In this document: positions 10,590 to 22,160 of the stretch, piece by piece
How positions within the stretch are numbered: position 1 is the stretch's first letter
Layout: each line of letters begins with the position of its first letter
Source: Thereva unica
Lineage: Eukaryota; Arthropoda; Insecta; Diptera; Therevidae
Assembly: GCA_949987705.1 (NCBI GenBank)
Contig: CATLJY010000258.1
Span: 62,001 to 126,000, forward strand
Direction of reading: 5' to 3'
DNA length: 64,000 bases
Notes under the pieces: generated by a model
Databases searched by the model: none
Told to the model about the DNA's origin: nothing
What the model saw: the letters and a program-made list of their open reading frames with translations, nothing else
Made by a program: the position numbers and the translations under genes

Positions 10590-11590
10590 CGCAATGATGA
10601 ATTGATAAAGTTAAAATCGCCTACAAGTAGGAGTTCATCTTTGGTATCCATAGTATCTAGAATATGATTTGCGCAAGGGATTAGAATATCATAGAGGTTT
10701 TGACCTCTATCATCAAGAGTGCTGTACACATCTGGTGGGATGTAGCAGCAAATCAAGAGCAGGTTATTGTGGACAAGAGACCTTTTAAGAGCGAGAAGCT
10801 CAATGTCCCAAGAATTGGAAAAACTAAGAAGCGTTATTTTATTACACATCAACTGAGAAGGTTACTACATGCAAATAGTACACCACCTCCACGAGCCTCC
10901 GAGTCAATCTACCTATACCTCCGAAAAACTTGGAAGGAGGAGTCGAATATTTCGGCATTAAGAATCCCACCGTGTAACTATGTTTCTGTAAAAGCGATTA
11001 TATTGAAATCACAGGCCGAAGCCGACAGAAACACATCTTGGATTTTGGATCTGATTCCCCTCACGTTTTGGTAATAAAGGAAAAGCGTCTTAAGTTTTTT
11101 GGAGCCTGTAGAGTGTCAGGAATACGGGGAACGAAACCCTTTGAAAAGGCACAAGGAAGTCAGAACGTGTGATCTAACAGCTTTTCAGCGATAATGGGCG
11201 GTGCAGTCAGGATGAAAGACGCAACCGGTTTGGAAACATTGCTGATCTTCCACCAGGAAACTGTATCAGGATTAATAGCTTTTCCCATTAGGTATTCTTT
11301 AATTGCCTCGCACACATTTTCAGGGGAGAAACGCGAAATGAAAATATTTCGCGGTCTGGGTACCGTTATCAGATTGGTGTAGATTACTGAAGAGTTAGTA
11401 TTCCCAGTACCTGAAAGTCCAACGAAATTAGCAGAAGAAGTTGAAGCCGCATCCGGTTCTGGGGTACAGTTTGAGCCCATTGGAAGTGAAGGGGCGCGGA
11501 TAGTCGAACTTGTAGAGGGTAGAGGGGTTTGCAGGAACAGCATCCGTAACGTTGACTTTACGACTGCGTTTGCGTTTACCATTCTTTCTA
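10590..11590 (-). pseudogene. Jockey/CR1-superfamily LINE: ORF1 and endonuclease pieces
   Basis: Minus-strand order: ORF1 (11582 to 11160) with ITVPRPRNIFISRFSPE, CEAIKEYL and SNVSKPVASFILTAPP; then apurinic-like endonuclease around 10960-10590 with ARGGGVLFACSN, LLLICCYIPPDVYS and LLLVGDFNF. Frameshifts and stops divide the pieces. ORF1 is a clear sibling of 26113-26613. The RT half is missing here, while the 26-kb copy lacks the endonuclease. Confidence 0.8.
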
Positions 11591-11639
11591 CGGGTTTATT
11601 CTTTCTAAGTCTTGTTTAAGGTAAAATTATTTATGGGCG

Positions 11640-12290
11640 AAGGTCTTTAATTTCTTTCAAATAGGTAGCTCTTAAATATTGGTCTTCCTCCTGTGCTTAT
11701 TTAATTAGGTAAGTTAACATATCGGCAATTGTTAACAATTCCGCTCAACTCAACTACGTGCTTCAGTTTAATACCTGAAAGATGTCCAATCTGGTAATTA
11801 AATTCTTTTAGAAACATTGCCCATCTAGCCACCTCAGAGGAATATCTCCTTTTTCATTTTCATGGCGAAAGTATTGCAGTCGGTGAAAATCTTAATCCTC
11901 CTTCCCAGAACCTAAACTCTCCTTTTTCTTAGGGAATGTCCTAGCTAGGGAGGTGTCTTAGTGCATCTATCTCGTAAGCGTAAGTGATGCAACTGTTGAT
12001 CGTCATTATTCCGTTGCAAGAAAATAGCTCAGAGTTCGTCCTTACTAGCATCGGCATGAATCTCCGTATGCTCCTCTGGGTTCAAATAACTTATACATTG
12101 GTGCTTTTACCACTATTTCTTTTAATGCTTTAAATGCATTTTGCTGTTCGGTTTCTATTTGAAATATGGCCTCCTTTGTTAGCAATTCGCTAAACGGCTT
12201 TGCTTCAACTGCCTAGTCTGCTCTAAATCTTCTGAAGTAGGGCGTTAGTTCCAGTAAGCTTTGTAAAGTTTTCCTCATCATCATTTGGCA
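11640..12290 (-). pseudogene. Ty3/gypsy pol relic (RT end / RNase H)
   Basis: Minus-strand reading gives YFRRFRAD, EQQNAFKALKEIVVKAP and, further on, WAMFLKEFNYQIGHLSGI followed by KLKHV. That is the typical end of the RT connection and RNase H of a gypsy-group LTR retrotransposon. Several stops and shifts interrupt it and no LTR pair was seen. It is a short old fragment inside receptor intron 2. Confidence 0.65.
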
Positions 12291-12699
12291 TATTAAAGAG
12301 AAAACTCAATTACTACTTTTGTCCTCCACAAGCATTACTCTGGAATCATTGATCATGTATGTCAATCTATATATAAATATAATTGGAGTGTCTGTCTGTG
12401 ATTTCAAAATAATTGTGTTTTTTAATTTTGTATGGTTATTTACATAATTTTAAAACGAAATCACGCATTTTTAAAATTTTTGTCTGTCTGTATGTCTGTC
12501 TGTCTGTTTGTTCGGGCTAATCTCGGAAACGGCTAATCCGATTGGGATGGGACTTTCACTGGAAGATTCAGTATTTTGACGGGCATGTTTTAGGCCATTT
12601 ATATGCACTATATATTAGCTCTACCTGTATGTATGTATGGATGTATGTATGTATGTAGACAAATCTTGAAAATAGTTTTTGACCCACTTCCATATAACC

Positions 12700-13020
12700 G
12701 ATCAGCTTCAAATTTTGCACACATGTACAGTTCAAGATGGCGGCGAAATTTCGCAATTGTGCTCGCTGACCGCCGACATGGGTATCAAATGAAACGGAAT
12801 GATAAGTATAATATAATTACTTATTTGGTGTCATTCCAAATTCAAAATGGCGGCCGGAACAAAATGGCGGCCAACACAGATGGCGGATTACTTTTTTATT
12901 TACATCACGATCGGTATGGGTATCAAATGAAAGGATATGACAAGTAGAATACTATATTAGCTGGGTGGCGTAATTCCAAATTCAAAATGGCAGCCAACAC
13001 AAAATGGCGGACTACCTTTT
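12700..13020. repeat. Minisatellite within the Helitron (AAAATGGCGGCC units)
   Basis: Repeated modules of CGGTATGGGTATCAAATGAA, then ATTCCAAATTCAAAATGG, then AACAAAATGGCGGMCWAC occur two to three times with drift. The same modules appear reverse-complemented at 37630-38110, so they mark the Helitron family. Confidence 0.7.
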
Positions 13021-13319
13021 TTTACAACGCTCTCGGTATGGATACGAAATAAAAGTAGATATATGAGTAGAGTACAGTAAGCTGGGTGACCACATTTTAA
13101 ATATCGGTCACCACAAAATAACCGAAGACATATAATAAACTAAAAGGTAGAAAACTAAAAATCTAGTTTAAAAAACTTAAAAATATGCTTTTGTTTAAAA
13201 ATGAACTAAAAAGTAAAAAATTATGTTGAATGAAAACTTTTTTGCTCCAGCCAGTATATATGTATAATATATGGGACGCTAGCGAAAAGTTGCTGTAATA
13301 CTAAAATAAGAATATAGGT

Positions 13320-13860
13320 AAAGTCCCACGTTTTCAGGAAGAACAGCACATTCTATGCTTAAGATACCGATCGAAAAAGATCATATGGAAAATCCTGCGT
13401 GGAGCAAATCTAAAGTTTTACAAGACTGCATGATGGCTGTCTGGGAATGCGATGAGTGTACTATGGCAAATAAAGTACATATCTATTAACAGAACACCGC
13501 GAGATTTAAGATGTAAAAGCCAATTATTTTGGGGAGTAACTTTTATTGGCAAAGATTCCGGGCAAATGTTGCCGGCTGTCCGGACAAATATATGGGCCGA
13601 TGATATTGATGCATGTCTGCAATGATCACTAATTAAGGGACATATTGGAAAACGTTATTTAAAAGAAAAAGATGAGAGCGCAATCGGAAAACTCAGAATT
13701 CAGTACTATTCTCCTCAACATAGGATATACAATAGAAAATGTTCTGAGATTAATGAGAATGATGACAATGAGCTGCTGGATGTTGTTTGAAAGTTCGTAA
13801 TAGACGAGGAAATTTTGATGAGCGACATTTATGACGATTTCGAAAAGTTAAAGTTGATCA
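13320..13860 (+). pseudogene. Helitron Pif1-type helicase relic
   Basis: Fragments of the Helitron helicase: DECTMANK (Walker B region), NRTPRDLR, then FWGVTFIGKDSGQMLPAVR, equivalent to the family GDFRQ.LPV.R motif III, followed by ADDIDACLQ. Stops and frameshifts occur throughout. It sits in the correct place and strand inside the 12366-14658 element. Confidence 0.65.
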
Positions 13861-14280
13861 ACTAAATTGACTCAACTCAGTAATGCCACAAACATTATAA
13901 TACTTACAAGTGAAACATCTAACATCGTTTATAAACAAGCGTTACAGTGGATTGTTAACCAGTGCCGTGCGGGCGGTATGAACGGAAACGGCGAAACACG
14001 AAAACGGGAAGCAGCAACTGTCCTTTTTAGAATCAAATCTGTAGTATCGTCTTAAAATGCTGGCAATCTTCGTCTCAAGCCATGTTCGCCATGCGGCAAG
14101 TTCAGGGTTGCAATTATCTGAGAACGTCAAAATCTACGCGCACAAGACATATTCTGAATAAAATTGGCTAGGTATCTGTTGTACACGTAGTATAAAAGTT
14201 TTCCGATGATTAACCTCGAATTTTAAAAAAAAGTTGTAGGTAACATATTTTTATAGTCAATTCTAAATTTTTTTATATAT

Positions 14281-14535
14281 CGTCACCCTTATGCCAGAGG
14301 CGCGAAAATGTAAATCTGCAGTTTTGAGTTATTGCTAGATAAATGTTCAAACTGTCTCTAAAAATCAGATTTTTATTTACTTTCGTGTTGTAGGCTTTAC
14401 ACTTTTTCGTTATATCACCGGATAAATCACATTCGTACTTCTGGCATGGCATCTTTGTACCATTTTGTATTACAAAACCCTATTAGCGCGAAAGTGAAAA
14501 ATTTGCACTTTCGCGTCTCTGGCATAAGGGTGACG
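14281..14535. mobile_element. 255-bp MITE nested in the Helitron
   Basis: Ends CGTCACCCTTATGCCAGAGG and, inverted, CGTCACCCTTATGCCAGAGA, then CGCGAAA in both: about 27 bp of near-perfect TIR. ATAT flanks both sides (14277-14280, 14536-14539). No coding content. Confidence 0.85.
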
Positions 14536-14659
14536 ATATCCTAAATCATGTCTTGCAGATTTGTTCTTTATTTCATTATACCCTTTTCTTATTCCGGACT
14601 ATGCACACATAATTTTGTTTTATTAAAAGGCGTTGCGACGCACGCGCGTTTTTGCTAGT

Positions 14660-16115
14660 AGTCAATAAACTGAATTCCTCTAAAATACTTCTTCTAGTCT
14701 TATTCCTCTTAAAGCATAATTAAAAGTAATATCAATTTTGAAAGATAATATTCAAAGTTCAAGACTCGACTTAGAACTATTTATTTACCCCCCCCCCCGC
14801 CACCACGTGCCGGAAAATATTTCTTGCTACGCCACTGCTTCTTTCAATTGCCCAATGTTATTTGCCATTCAAGGTAGAAAAGGTACTAGCGAATGTATTG
14901 AATTTGAAACCAAATACCTATATTGTTTTTTTTTCTACTGTCAATGATAATGGTTTCAAACTTTTTTTGGGGTCCGCATCATAACTAGGTGCCTCCAGAT
15001 CATTAATCCGGCTCCGCTTCCATGCCTATAGTGTTAACTAGTAGATTTCGTTATGGTAGTTTATTTAGTATATGTGGCGAGATTACCTTCATCTGAGAGG
15101 CTACATGATTTCTCATTTCAATTAATTTAGAAATTTTCTCTGTCATTGCTCGTCTTAGCTGAAGGTGCAGCTTCACGATTCATACATCACAAGATTCACT
15201 AATCACAAAGAAATATTTATAACCAAAGTTATGTGGATGGGAATTGTCAGAAATGTATAAAGAATTCTGTAAACGTGGTGGTTCAAAAGATAAACAAAAT
15301 TTAAATCAAGTTCCTCCCTCCACAAGATTAAACTACCGCAACCAAATCCCTGAAAAACAATGAATAATAAAAACAAAACACGAAGCCGCAAAATATCAAT
15401 TCGTTACGATTGCATTGTTATCTAAAAAACGAACCTTATCAAATTCCTGCCATGCTTCCCCTGTAAAATTTCTATTCGATAAATTTTTATCGTGCACCTT
15501 TTAAGTTAAACGAACTGCCAAATTAGCTTTTATGTATGGAAAGCAGTGGGGGTGGGAGCCTCAGCGTTTGCGGGAAATGGCAGTGCCAATTTGCCTCCAT
15601 TTTAAATATGATAATTGCAGCACTTAGATAATTAAATGAATGGGGCTGATATCCTAGTATTATATCCGATCATTTTTTTCTTGATGTAACTAACTGGGGA
15701 TATTAGATAGGATAATTGAATAATGCGAAATAATTGCATAATAATATTGTTGTGGGGTTTAGTTGTTAATGAATGGGTTCAAGTGATCTAATATCTCCCT
15801 AATGCATTTATGTAGAACATTTTCAACTAATGTGGCCACAGGATGTAAGTGACAATGTTGACGCGTTTCAAATTACTGCATAATGCTGAATTAATTACTA
15901 AATGGTCAATTGATTTGAAGTGGTACAGTTCAATGGTGTTCTATTACGGTTTTATCAAGTATTTATCAAATATTGTATCTTGCCACACATTGAAAAAGAA
16001 CTACTCTATTCAGAGTGGCGCAGTTACATAATTCAATTGTAAGGATTATCTAAAATGACAATCAGAACGCAAAAAATACCATGTTCGAATAACTCCATGG
16101 TTGCTACAAAAATAC
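14660..16115. other. No recognised feature (receptor intron)
   Basis: AT-rich intronic DNA with a homopolymer C run near 14790. Short ORFs here have no domain resemblance. Confidence 0.5.
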
Positions 16116-17464
16116 TCTAGATAAGCTGATTTTCCTCACTAGTCTGTAGGCGGCTAAGGGCATTCCCATTCGTGTTAAGTGGGTGTCCTTTCCACTTCGG
16201 TTCCCTGTCTAGCAAGCTCATCTGCCCTGCAGTTTCCCCTAATCCCACTGTGTACAGGAACCCAACTCAGTGTTATATCAAACTGAGTGGCAGTCGCACA
16301 CACAGATAGTTCGGCCGTTCAGAAGAGTCGTGGATGTTGTAACGACAGAATTAAGAGCCTTGAAGGCCTCTTGGCATACATATATTGTTATGAGATATAC
16401 ATATTATTTATCTTCAGCCGAGCGAGAGCTTGGAAGACGCTGGTGGTCGGGTAGACGAAGAGAGGTATCTATATTCAATGCCTCGGAGAAAATACCAGCG
16501 CCTACGCTGTTCCCTATTTTTGAGCCATATGTGTAGATATATAATGACCCAGTTGGGATAACACCATCTGTCCAGTAACCTCTGGCCGGAATGATGGTAT
16601 TGAAACCTTTCTCCAAGGTGCACGTAGGTGTAATGTAGTCTATGTTGTCCGCAGCGGTGGCGAACCTCCCAAGGATGGATGAGTGATCATATGAATATGA
16701 AGTCTATTCAAGAGAATCCTTTATCCTGGCGGCCGTGCAGGCTGCCAATTGCTTGGCGTAAATGTACAACCATGGGTGGGTGGGAAACTCCTCGTGGAGT
16801 GATCTTTCCACTGCTTGTCTGTATACGGCCCAGTCTGTTTTTCGGACATTCCTGTAACCAGGGGCCTTTTTCACGTTTGAACATATTTTGACATTAAAAA
16901 GCATGACTCTGTGGTCAGAAAAGGAGTTTTCACTGGATTCTCTCCAGTTTTCTACACGATGGAGCAGGTCTGGGGAAGCAAGAGTAATATCCAAGACTTC
17001 TTGTCTTACCCTTGTGACGAACGTAGTATTTCCCCTGTTGCATACAAGAGATTAAGTTGAAATAATAATTCAAAAAGCATCTCACCTCTTACATTTGTAT
17101 CTGAGCTGCCCTAAACGGTGTTGTGAGCTTTCGCATCACATCCAACTCTGAGCCTGGCTCCATGACTAGCCGCTTCCTTTGCCGCATCAAAGACACTGGA
17201 GCTGTCCAAATTTCCCTCATATGACAGGTAGAAAGATTCAATGCACTTAGCCCTACCGCCTTTTCTGTTGTCCGGACATTATCAGCGTTTCTGAATTTAG
17301 ACAACATAAAAACGTTCAAGTCATTTTTAACAATTAAACAGGTTCTTGGCCTACCCTCCCCATTTCTGGGATACATCAACCTGTATTTAAGAGTCCGGAT
17401 TCCGCATACAAGGCCCCGGACAATCCAAAGCTCTTGTACCAAGACGACATCACTATCAGCCTTA

Positions 17465-17757
17465 AGGCTGTATCAGATCAAAGTTTCTGAGCAGCGACAG
17501 CAGCAGCGGAAGAGGCAGCATGCTGCTTCTTGTATCAGATTCGTTGTAGCAGCAGCAGGCAGCAAACGCTTTTTCGTCTTAAATAAAAAACTGAAATGTC
17601 AAAAAAGCTGCCTTGATGGGCAGCAAAATTAGGATTAGGAATGAAAAAGCAGCGGCAGCATTCAGTGCTGCTTCTGTGGTCATGTGACCCGCTTTGACCA
17701 ATAGAAACAGTTTGCTGCTGATATTTTTGTTGCGCTGCTTTGGATCTGATACAGCCT
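17465..17757. mobile_element. 293-bp MITE, TTA target duplication
   Basis: TIRs AGGCTGTATCAGATC and its inverse GATCTGATACAGCCT are perfect for 15 bp. TTA flanks both ends (17462-17464 and 17758-17760). The interior is rich in GCAGC. It splits the LINE endonuclease N-terminus, and removing it brings QINLHHSK...FATFL next to the ADSDVVLVQE-type continuation with a one-base shift. TTA duplication fits PIF/Harbinger-type MITEs. Confidence 0.88.
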
Positions 17758-17989
17758 TTAGAAAGGTGGCGAATGCAGCCTTGCTATGGTGGAGATTAAT
17801 CTGCGCTACTCTCAACATCGTAGCGGGATCAATCTCGATTACCGATATGTCAGCCTCGTCTTCTTCCGGTGTGAGAGTAATATCATCATCTCCCACCGAA
17901 AGAAGTTGGGCAAAGTCCCCCAGTTCGTCCTCCGTTCTTGATGGAGAAGGAATCTTCAGAGGATAAGAAAAGAGGGTCATTTGAACCCA

Positions 17990-19204
17990 CGGTTGGTAGG
18001 TGACTATCCTCAGGCCCCCGCAATTCTAGGCATATTGGGTTCAGCTACTTGGGTACCTGTGTCATCCGAAGTGCTAGGTACGTTGGATTCAGTAACATCC
18101 GCAGTGCCCGAGGGCTCACCATCTGGAGCCGCAGGTAGAACAACTGAAACCTTTCCACTCTGGTTGAGGGCAACGAATCTTTTTTGCAAGGCCTCAGGGT
18201 AATGGAAGAGAAGCCGTAGCTTATGACGCCTCCAGATTTCGCTAGAGGTCCCAGCGACCGTCCTCTTTCGGATTCTCCAGTTTCGTTCTCTTCCACGAGG
18301 ACGAGCTGTTACTCAACCGAATTATATCCAGAATAGCCTGAGGCTCGGCCGGTTCTGTTGGGATCTAGGAACACGCTCTTGGCCGACTCGCGATTTCCTC
18401 CCTCATAACGACTTTGAGTTTGGCGCCTGGCCGTTGCTTCCCAATTATGAATATGGCTATCTTATAGAGATCGCCAGATCTCTGATCGGCACAAGCGATG
18501 AGCTTCACGCGACCTTGATGCCATCCGCTATCGCGACAGTAACGGGCAGTACCAGGATGCTCTTGAAGGATTGGGAGGAAAATCGCCTCGAGCCTGATTT
18601 CAAGTTTCCTCTATTTTTCTGGCAGAATAGTGCCATCTGGACTGAATCGTTTTCTTCGATGACGGCGATCACGATCTGACCTTCCAGCACTTGGCTGTAG
18701 GTCTTAGCAGTAGGAGGAAGAAAATTGCTACTGTTCCTACTGCGTTTAGCCTCAGGTGATTAGGCTCCTCAAGGGATCTCTGGCGATTTGGTGCTGGGTT
18801 GACAGTTTGCGAAGTATGCTCGTTGACGACCCGCGTGGTGATTCTCGGTGATTTCACCCTTCGCAACTCCCTCGAATCGACCCTTGATGGTAAAGCTCTT
18901 TTAGAGCCAGAAGGCATTTTAGTTTTTATAGACTCTTTAGAGGCACTGGGAGACTGTACGGGTGCAGTTGAAGGGCCTGCTTTTGTCGAAGCAATTGGCT
19001 TAGAAGGTGTGGGGAGCTTCGGATTGGAGTCCAAAGCTCCTTTTTTCCCTTTACCCACCTTGTTGCCTTTGGATGCAGTAAGTTTGGTTTTCTGAGCCCC
19101 CAGACTGGTGGCAGTTTTTTTTTAATGTTTTGGGTTTTTCCATCGAAGGTTCCACGAGTACTGCGGAAAAATTGCCGCTTACCAGGATAAAGGCGGTAGC
19201 CCAA
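17990..19204 (-). pseudogene. ORF1 (gag-like) of the LOA/R1-like LINE
   Basis: Basic Ser/Pro-rich N-terminal part (GKGKKGALDSNPKLPTPSKP), then after a frameshift near 18730 a block VLEGQIVIAVIEENDS that resembles the conserved ORF1 domain of insect LOA-type LINEs. A further shift leads to an acidic tail near 17900. It would bind element RNA in a ribonucleoprotein. At least three frame breaks make it non-functional. Confidence 0.6.
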
Positions 19205-19449
19205 TCACGACTTTATTCGCGTTTGCGCGCGTCGATATTCGATTGTGTGCAATTCAAATCAAGCTATCCCATTCACGACTTTGCAGCGTTAGCGGCGCCA
19301 AGGGACGGCAAAAGTCGACCAACTTTCAACTTTTCTTTTCCCTTTTCGCGCGTTAGCAGGCGTTGAAAATTTTAAAACTGTCGAATTATTATGATTTGTG
19401 AGGAAATTAGCATTTTAAATGTATTTCGCAGCGGCAAAACAACACAAAA

Positions 19450-20100
19450 ATCTATTTTTGAGATTCTTATGAAAAGTTTTGAAAGAAAAATAAAAAGAGT
19501 ATGTGAAAAAATTACATGTATTAATGAATTTACAAAACAACATTTTTGGCGTGCTGACGCTATGAATGGACCTTCAACGGACGTCAATGCGCATGAAACG
19601 CCTGTCACGTATAACGCGCCGTCGGCATTAGACCATCACCTTTAGGCACTTATACTCTCCGACCTTGTTCGGGCATCGGAGGGAACCGTTTGCGACCAGC
19701 ACTCTTTAACCACTGGCCTGCCACGCAGCCTTCGGCACGGTAAACACCTTAGATTAGAAGTGGGGAAATGGAAAGGGGAAAGGAAAAAGGAAAGAGAAAA
19801 GGTAAGGGTAAGTGGATTTACCTATCTTAGTCTGGCCTCTTCGCAATTAGCCTGTTCGGCATGGATGTCCCTACCAACATAGCCTAATGCTACTACGAGA
19901 CTCGCAAGCCCCACCACCACAGCAAGGTGTAGGTGCAATGTGATGGTTTACCTCTATTACTACTACTATTAAACTTCTACACAACTTCCAGGAGGTTCTA
20001 CTAATTTCTAATACACTTACGTCTGTTTAAATTTCATATTTTACACCTTAAATGCTTAGTTAAAGTGCAAGAAAGTTTCTTAAATTTCCCTCGTAAAATG
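19450..20100. other. Intronic, possible LINE 5' UTR debris
   Basis: Includes CGCAATTAGCCTGTTCGG and GTAGGTGCAATGTGATGG-type stretches with purine-rich GGAAAGGGGAAAGG. These may be 5' untranslated sequence of the minus-strand LINE; no coding is seen. Confidence 0.3.
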
Positions 20101-20145
20101 CATCTACCTCACATTTACTCTCATCCTTAACATTCTTTCTTCCAG

Positions 20146-20279
20146 GAAATGTATTTGTAATCGCCGCAATTATCCTCGAGCGAAACCTGCAAAATGTCGC
20201 TAATTATTTGGTAGCATCTCTAGCAGTGGCAGATTTGTTCGTAGCTTGCCTGGTGATGCCATTAGGTGCTGTGTACGAG
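20146..20279 (+). CDS. 5-HT1: 5-HT1-type serotonin receptor, TM1 end/TM2 exon
   Basis: Acceptor TTTCTTCCAG ends at 20145 and donor GAG|GTAAGA begins at 20280. Completes the split Gly of TM1 (phase 1) and ends in phase 0. Encodes [20 protein letters not shown] followed by [20 protein letters not shown] and GAVYE. Conserved class A positions are present: Asn 1.50 (N237) and Asp 2.50 (D265 in LAVAD). The block is nearly identical to fly 5-HT1 receptors, which makes the family call certain; 1A and 1B cannot be separated from this part. Confidence 0.97.
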
Positions 20280-20473
20280 GTAAGAAAGAAAAATCCTTGA
20301 AAAGGGAAAAAGAAAAGAAAATGCACGTGAAAAGGGCAGCCACTTAAGGACTGGTCTTAAATTGTCTGTCGACATTGTGAGAAATGTTAAATAATTTGGC
20401 TGTAAACCTTTTCAAGTGTCTTGCTGGTAATGGTTGGGCACCTTTTATAGCTGGTATCTGGCCTCTTTTCCAG

Positions 20474-20583
20474 ATCAGCAAAGGATGGATCCTGGGACCA
20501 GAGCTGTGTGACATATGGACGTCCTGCGATGTCCTCTGCTGTACAGCATCTATTCTTCATCTAGTAGCGATAGCGACTGACCG
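20474..20583 (+). CDS. 5-HT1: 5-HT1-type serotonin receptor, TM3 exon to DR(Y)
   Basis: Acceptor CTCTTTTCCAG ends at 20473 and donor CG|GTAAGT begins at 20584. The intron before it is 194 bp. Encodes [20 protein letters not shown] then [16 protein letters not shown] plus two bases of Arg. It includes Cys 3.25 (C292, extracellular disulphide), Asp 3.32 (D299, the amine-binding aspartate) and the D-R of the DRY motif. The exon stops in the middle of DRY, so the Tyr must begin the next exon. No sequence for YWAVT or TM4-TM7 was found in the rest of the window. Confidence 0.97.
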
Positions 20584-20589
20584 GTAAGT

Positions 20590-21820
20590 TTACTTTGCAC
20601 TGAAAATAAATCTTAAAGGTTTTATCTATAAAAATGTCCTTTTTTTATTTAAGATTTTTTTAAAGGAATTTATTTATTTTTTTAATTTAAACCCATGAAT
20701 ACCAACTATTTCGAACTCCGTCTGACATATCTAGAAATGTAGCTGTACGCAAAAGTTGTAACCAGGACATTGCTCTCTTCTGTATGAGTTATAATCTTTT
20801 TTTTTCGTCCTGTAGTGGAATGTGGAATGCAGGATCGCATTGCGACTGCAGATTGAAAGTTATTACATTTGCTGGGGAAAATGGAGTATATGGTTAAATG
20901 TTTCTTACAATTGTCCTTGTAGTTTAAGCTGTGCATAAGGCAGTATCCGACCGAGAATGCAAATATGTGGCTTGTGGTACAATATTAATGTTGTGGAAAT
21001 TTATATAGAGATAGCTTTATTGCTTCTAGAGAGATAGCACAGAATTTAGGACTAGAATTTCCAGCTTATTGCCAAATGTAACTTGATTGCTTCAAATGAG
21101 AAGTGTCTGTTGCAGATTATTCTAGAAGGAAATGGGTGATGATATAAACATTCATTATTATTAAATAACTCCTCCAAAGGAAGGAGAAAGTGCAGTATAG
21201 GAGGGCTGGGGGAAGAACGTACAAAATGAGATTGTAGCAAATATCATTTTCCGACAAAGTCCAACTTCAGTACATTACTTCTTGTTTATTTTTTTGGTGG
21301 TATATTAAAAACATAACTTCTATATAACTAATTTAATTTTTGTCACAACAATGTCCAAACCCCCGTGACTACTGCAGAGTTAATAATGTGAGGTACACAG
21401 TGCATATATATGTATCTTAAAAATGCAATCTGAAATATAAAATGCAGTAAGACATGGTATGCATGCAAAATTATTTTCGTGCTTGTGTTTTTAATTTAGA
21501 TATATGTACATATTCCAAGTTTCTCTGAAAAAAATGTCCCCGCTTGGTTTGCTGTTCATCAGACATCTTAGTCAGAAAATTGTTATGACAGAAATGCATT
21601 CGAGCAATTTGGGAAGGAAATTTTTGTGCAACATTCGTGTGGAAATTTGAAAAATAAAGTATTTTTAAGTTTTCTGTTTTTACAATAATAATGTTGAATC
21701 CTTTCTGTATCATAAAAACTTTTCATGCTTGCAACAACAATACTTATCTACTTCTTTAAATGATAGTTGTTGTTCTAATACAGATTACAACATTTACATA
21801 TATAAACTAATTTAAATTTA
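20590..21820. other. No recognised feature
   Basis: AT-rich DNA, probably intron 4 of the receptor. Short ORFs only. Confidence 0.5.
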
Positions 21821-21829
21821 TATTTAAAT

Positions 21830-22160
21830 TCGTAAATATCAGAATCCTGGAGATTCTGAGTGCCAAAGAACTAAATCTAAGTAGGTGGTGTGAACATTTC
21901 AGAGAACTGCTAGCCCCAGATGAGGACCGAGCCTTAAACATGGAGCAAGCGGCAGCACTAGTGGGACACATTACATTGCCTTCATTAGAAGACGTACAGC
22001 ACACAGTGAAAAAGCTAAAAAAAAATCTTGGGCAAAAATAACATTGTAGCAGAGCTATTAAATCAAAGAGCTGAAAACGTAATATCAAGCCTGCTAATAT
22101 GGACCCAGAAACAAATACCATCGGAATCGGGCGAGGGCATTGTGTGCCCTTTTTTATATG
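21830..22160 (+). pseudogene. RTE-type LINE fragment (start of RT)
   Basis: Reads LSRWCEHFRELLAP, then TLPSLEDVQHTVKKLKKN and, after a one-base shift, AELLNQRAENVISSLLIW and KQIPSE. This is the conserved linker and RT start of RTE elements (RW..YF..LL......V..A...LKN...). A piece of an RTE 3' end in the same direction sits at 23130-23345; the minus-strand LINE between them may have split one RTE copy. Confidence 0.65.

Larger units (their letters stand above)
12366..14658 (+). mobile_element. Helitron, decayed, with both termini visible
   Basis: The 5' end is TCTATATATAAATATAATTG, preceded by A, then GTCTGTCTG repeats. The 3' end is a GCGTTGCGACGCACGCGC hairpin followed by CTAG (14655-14658) and then T. 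TC...CTAG inserted between A and T is the Helitron rule. The 5' part (12600-13030) is a tandem array of ~150-bp units containing GGGTATCAAATGAAA and AAATTCAAAATGGCGGCC. A helicase relic (13320-13860) and a nested 255-bp MITE (14281-14535) lie inside. Rolling-circle transposition is the family mechanism. Confidence 0.8.
16120..19380 (-). mobile_element. LOA/R1-like LINE, internally deleted, with a MITE inserted
   Basis: Minus-strand order is ORF1 (19204 to 17990), endonuclease start RVAQINLHHSKAAF (near 17800), endonuclease body (17442-17089) and its end SFSDHRVMLFNVKIC (16890), then abruptly the RNase H region (16690-16404). The whole catalytic RT is missing. In RNase H the expected IYTDGSK reads IYTYGSK, so a catalytic Asp is lost. 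A + strand relative with the TDGSK motif lies at 40420-41530. GC-rich 5' sequence up to 19380 is probably its 5' UTR. Dead copy in receptor intron 2. Confidence 0.8.
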
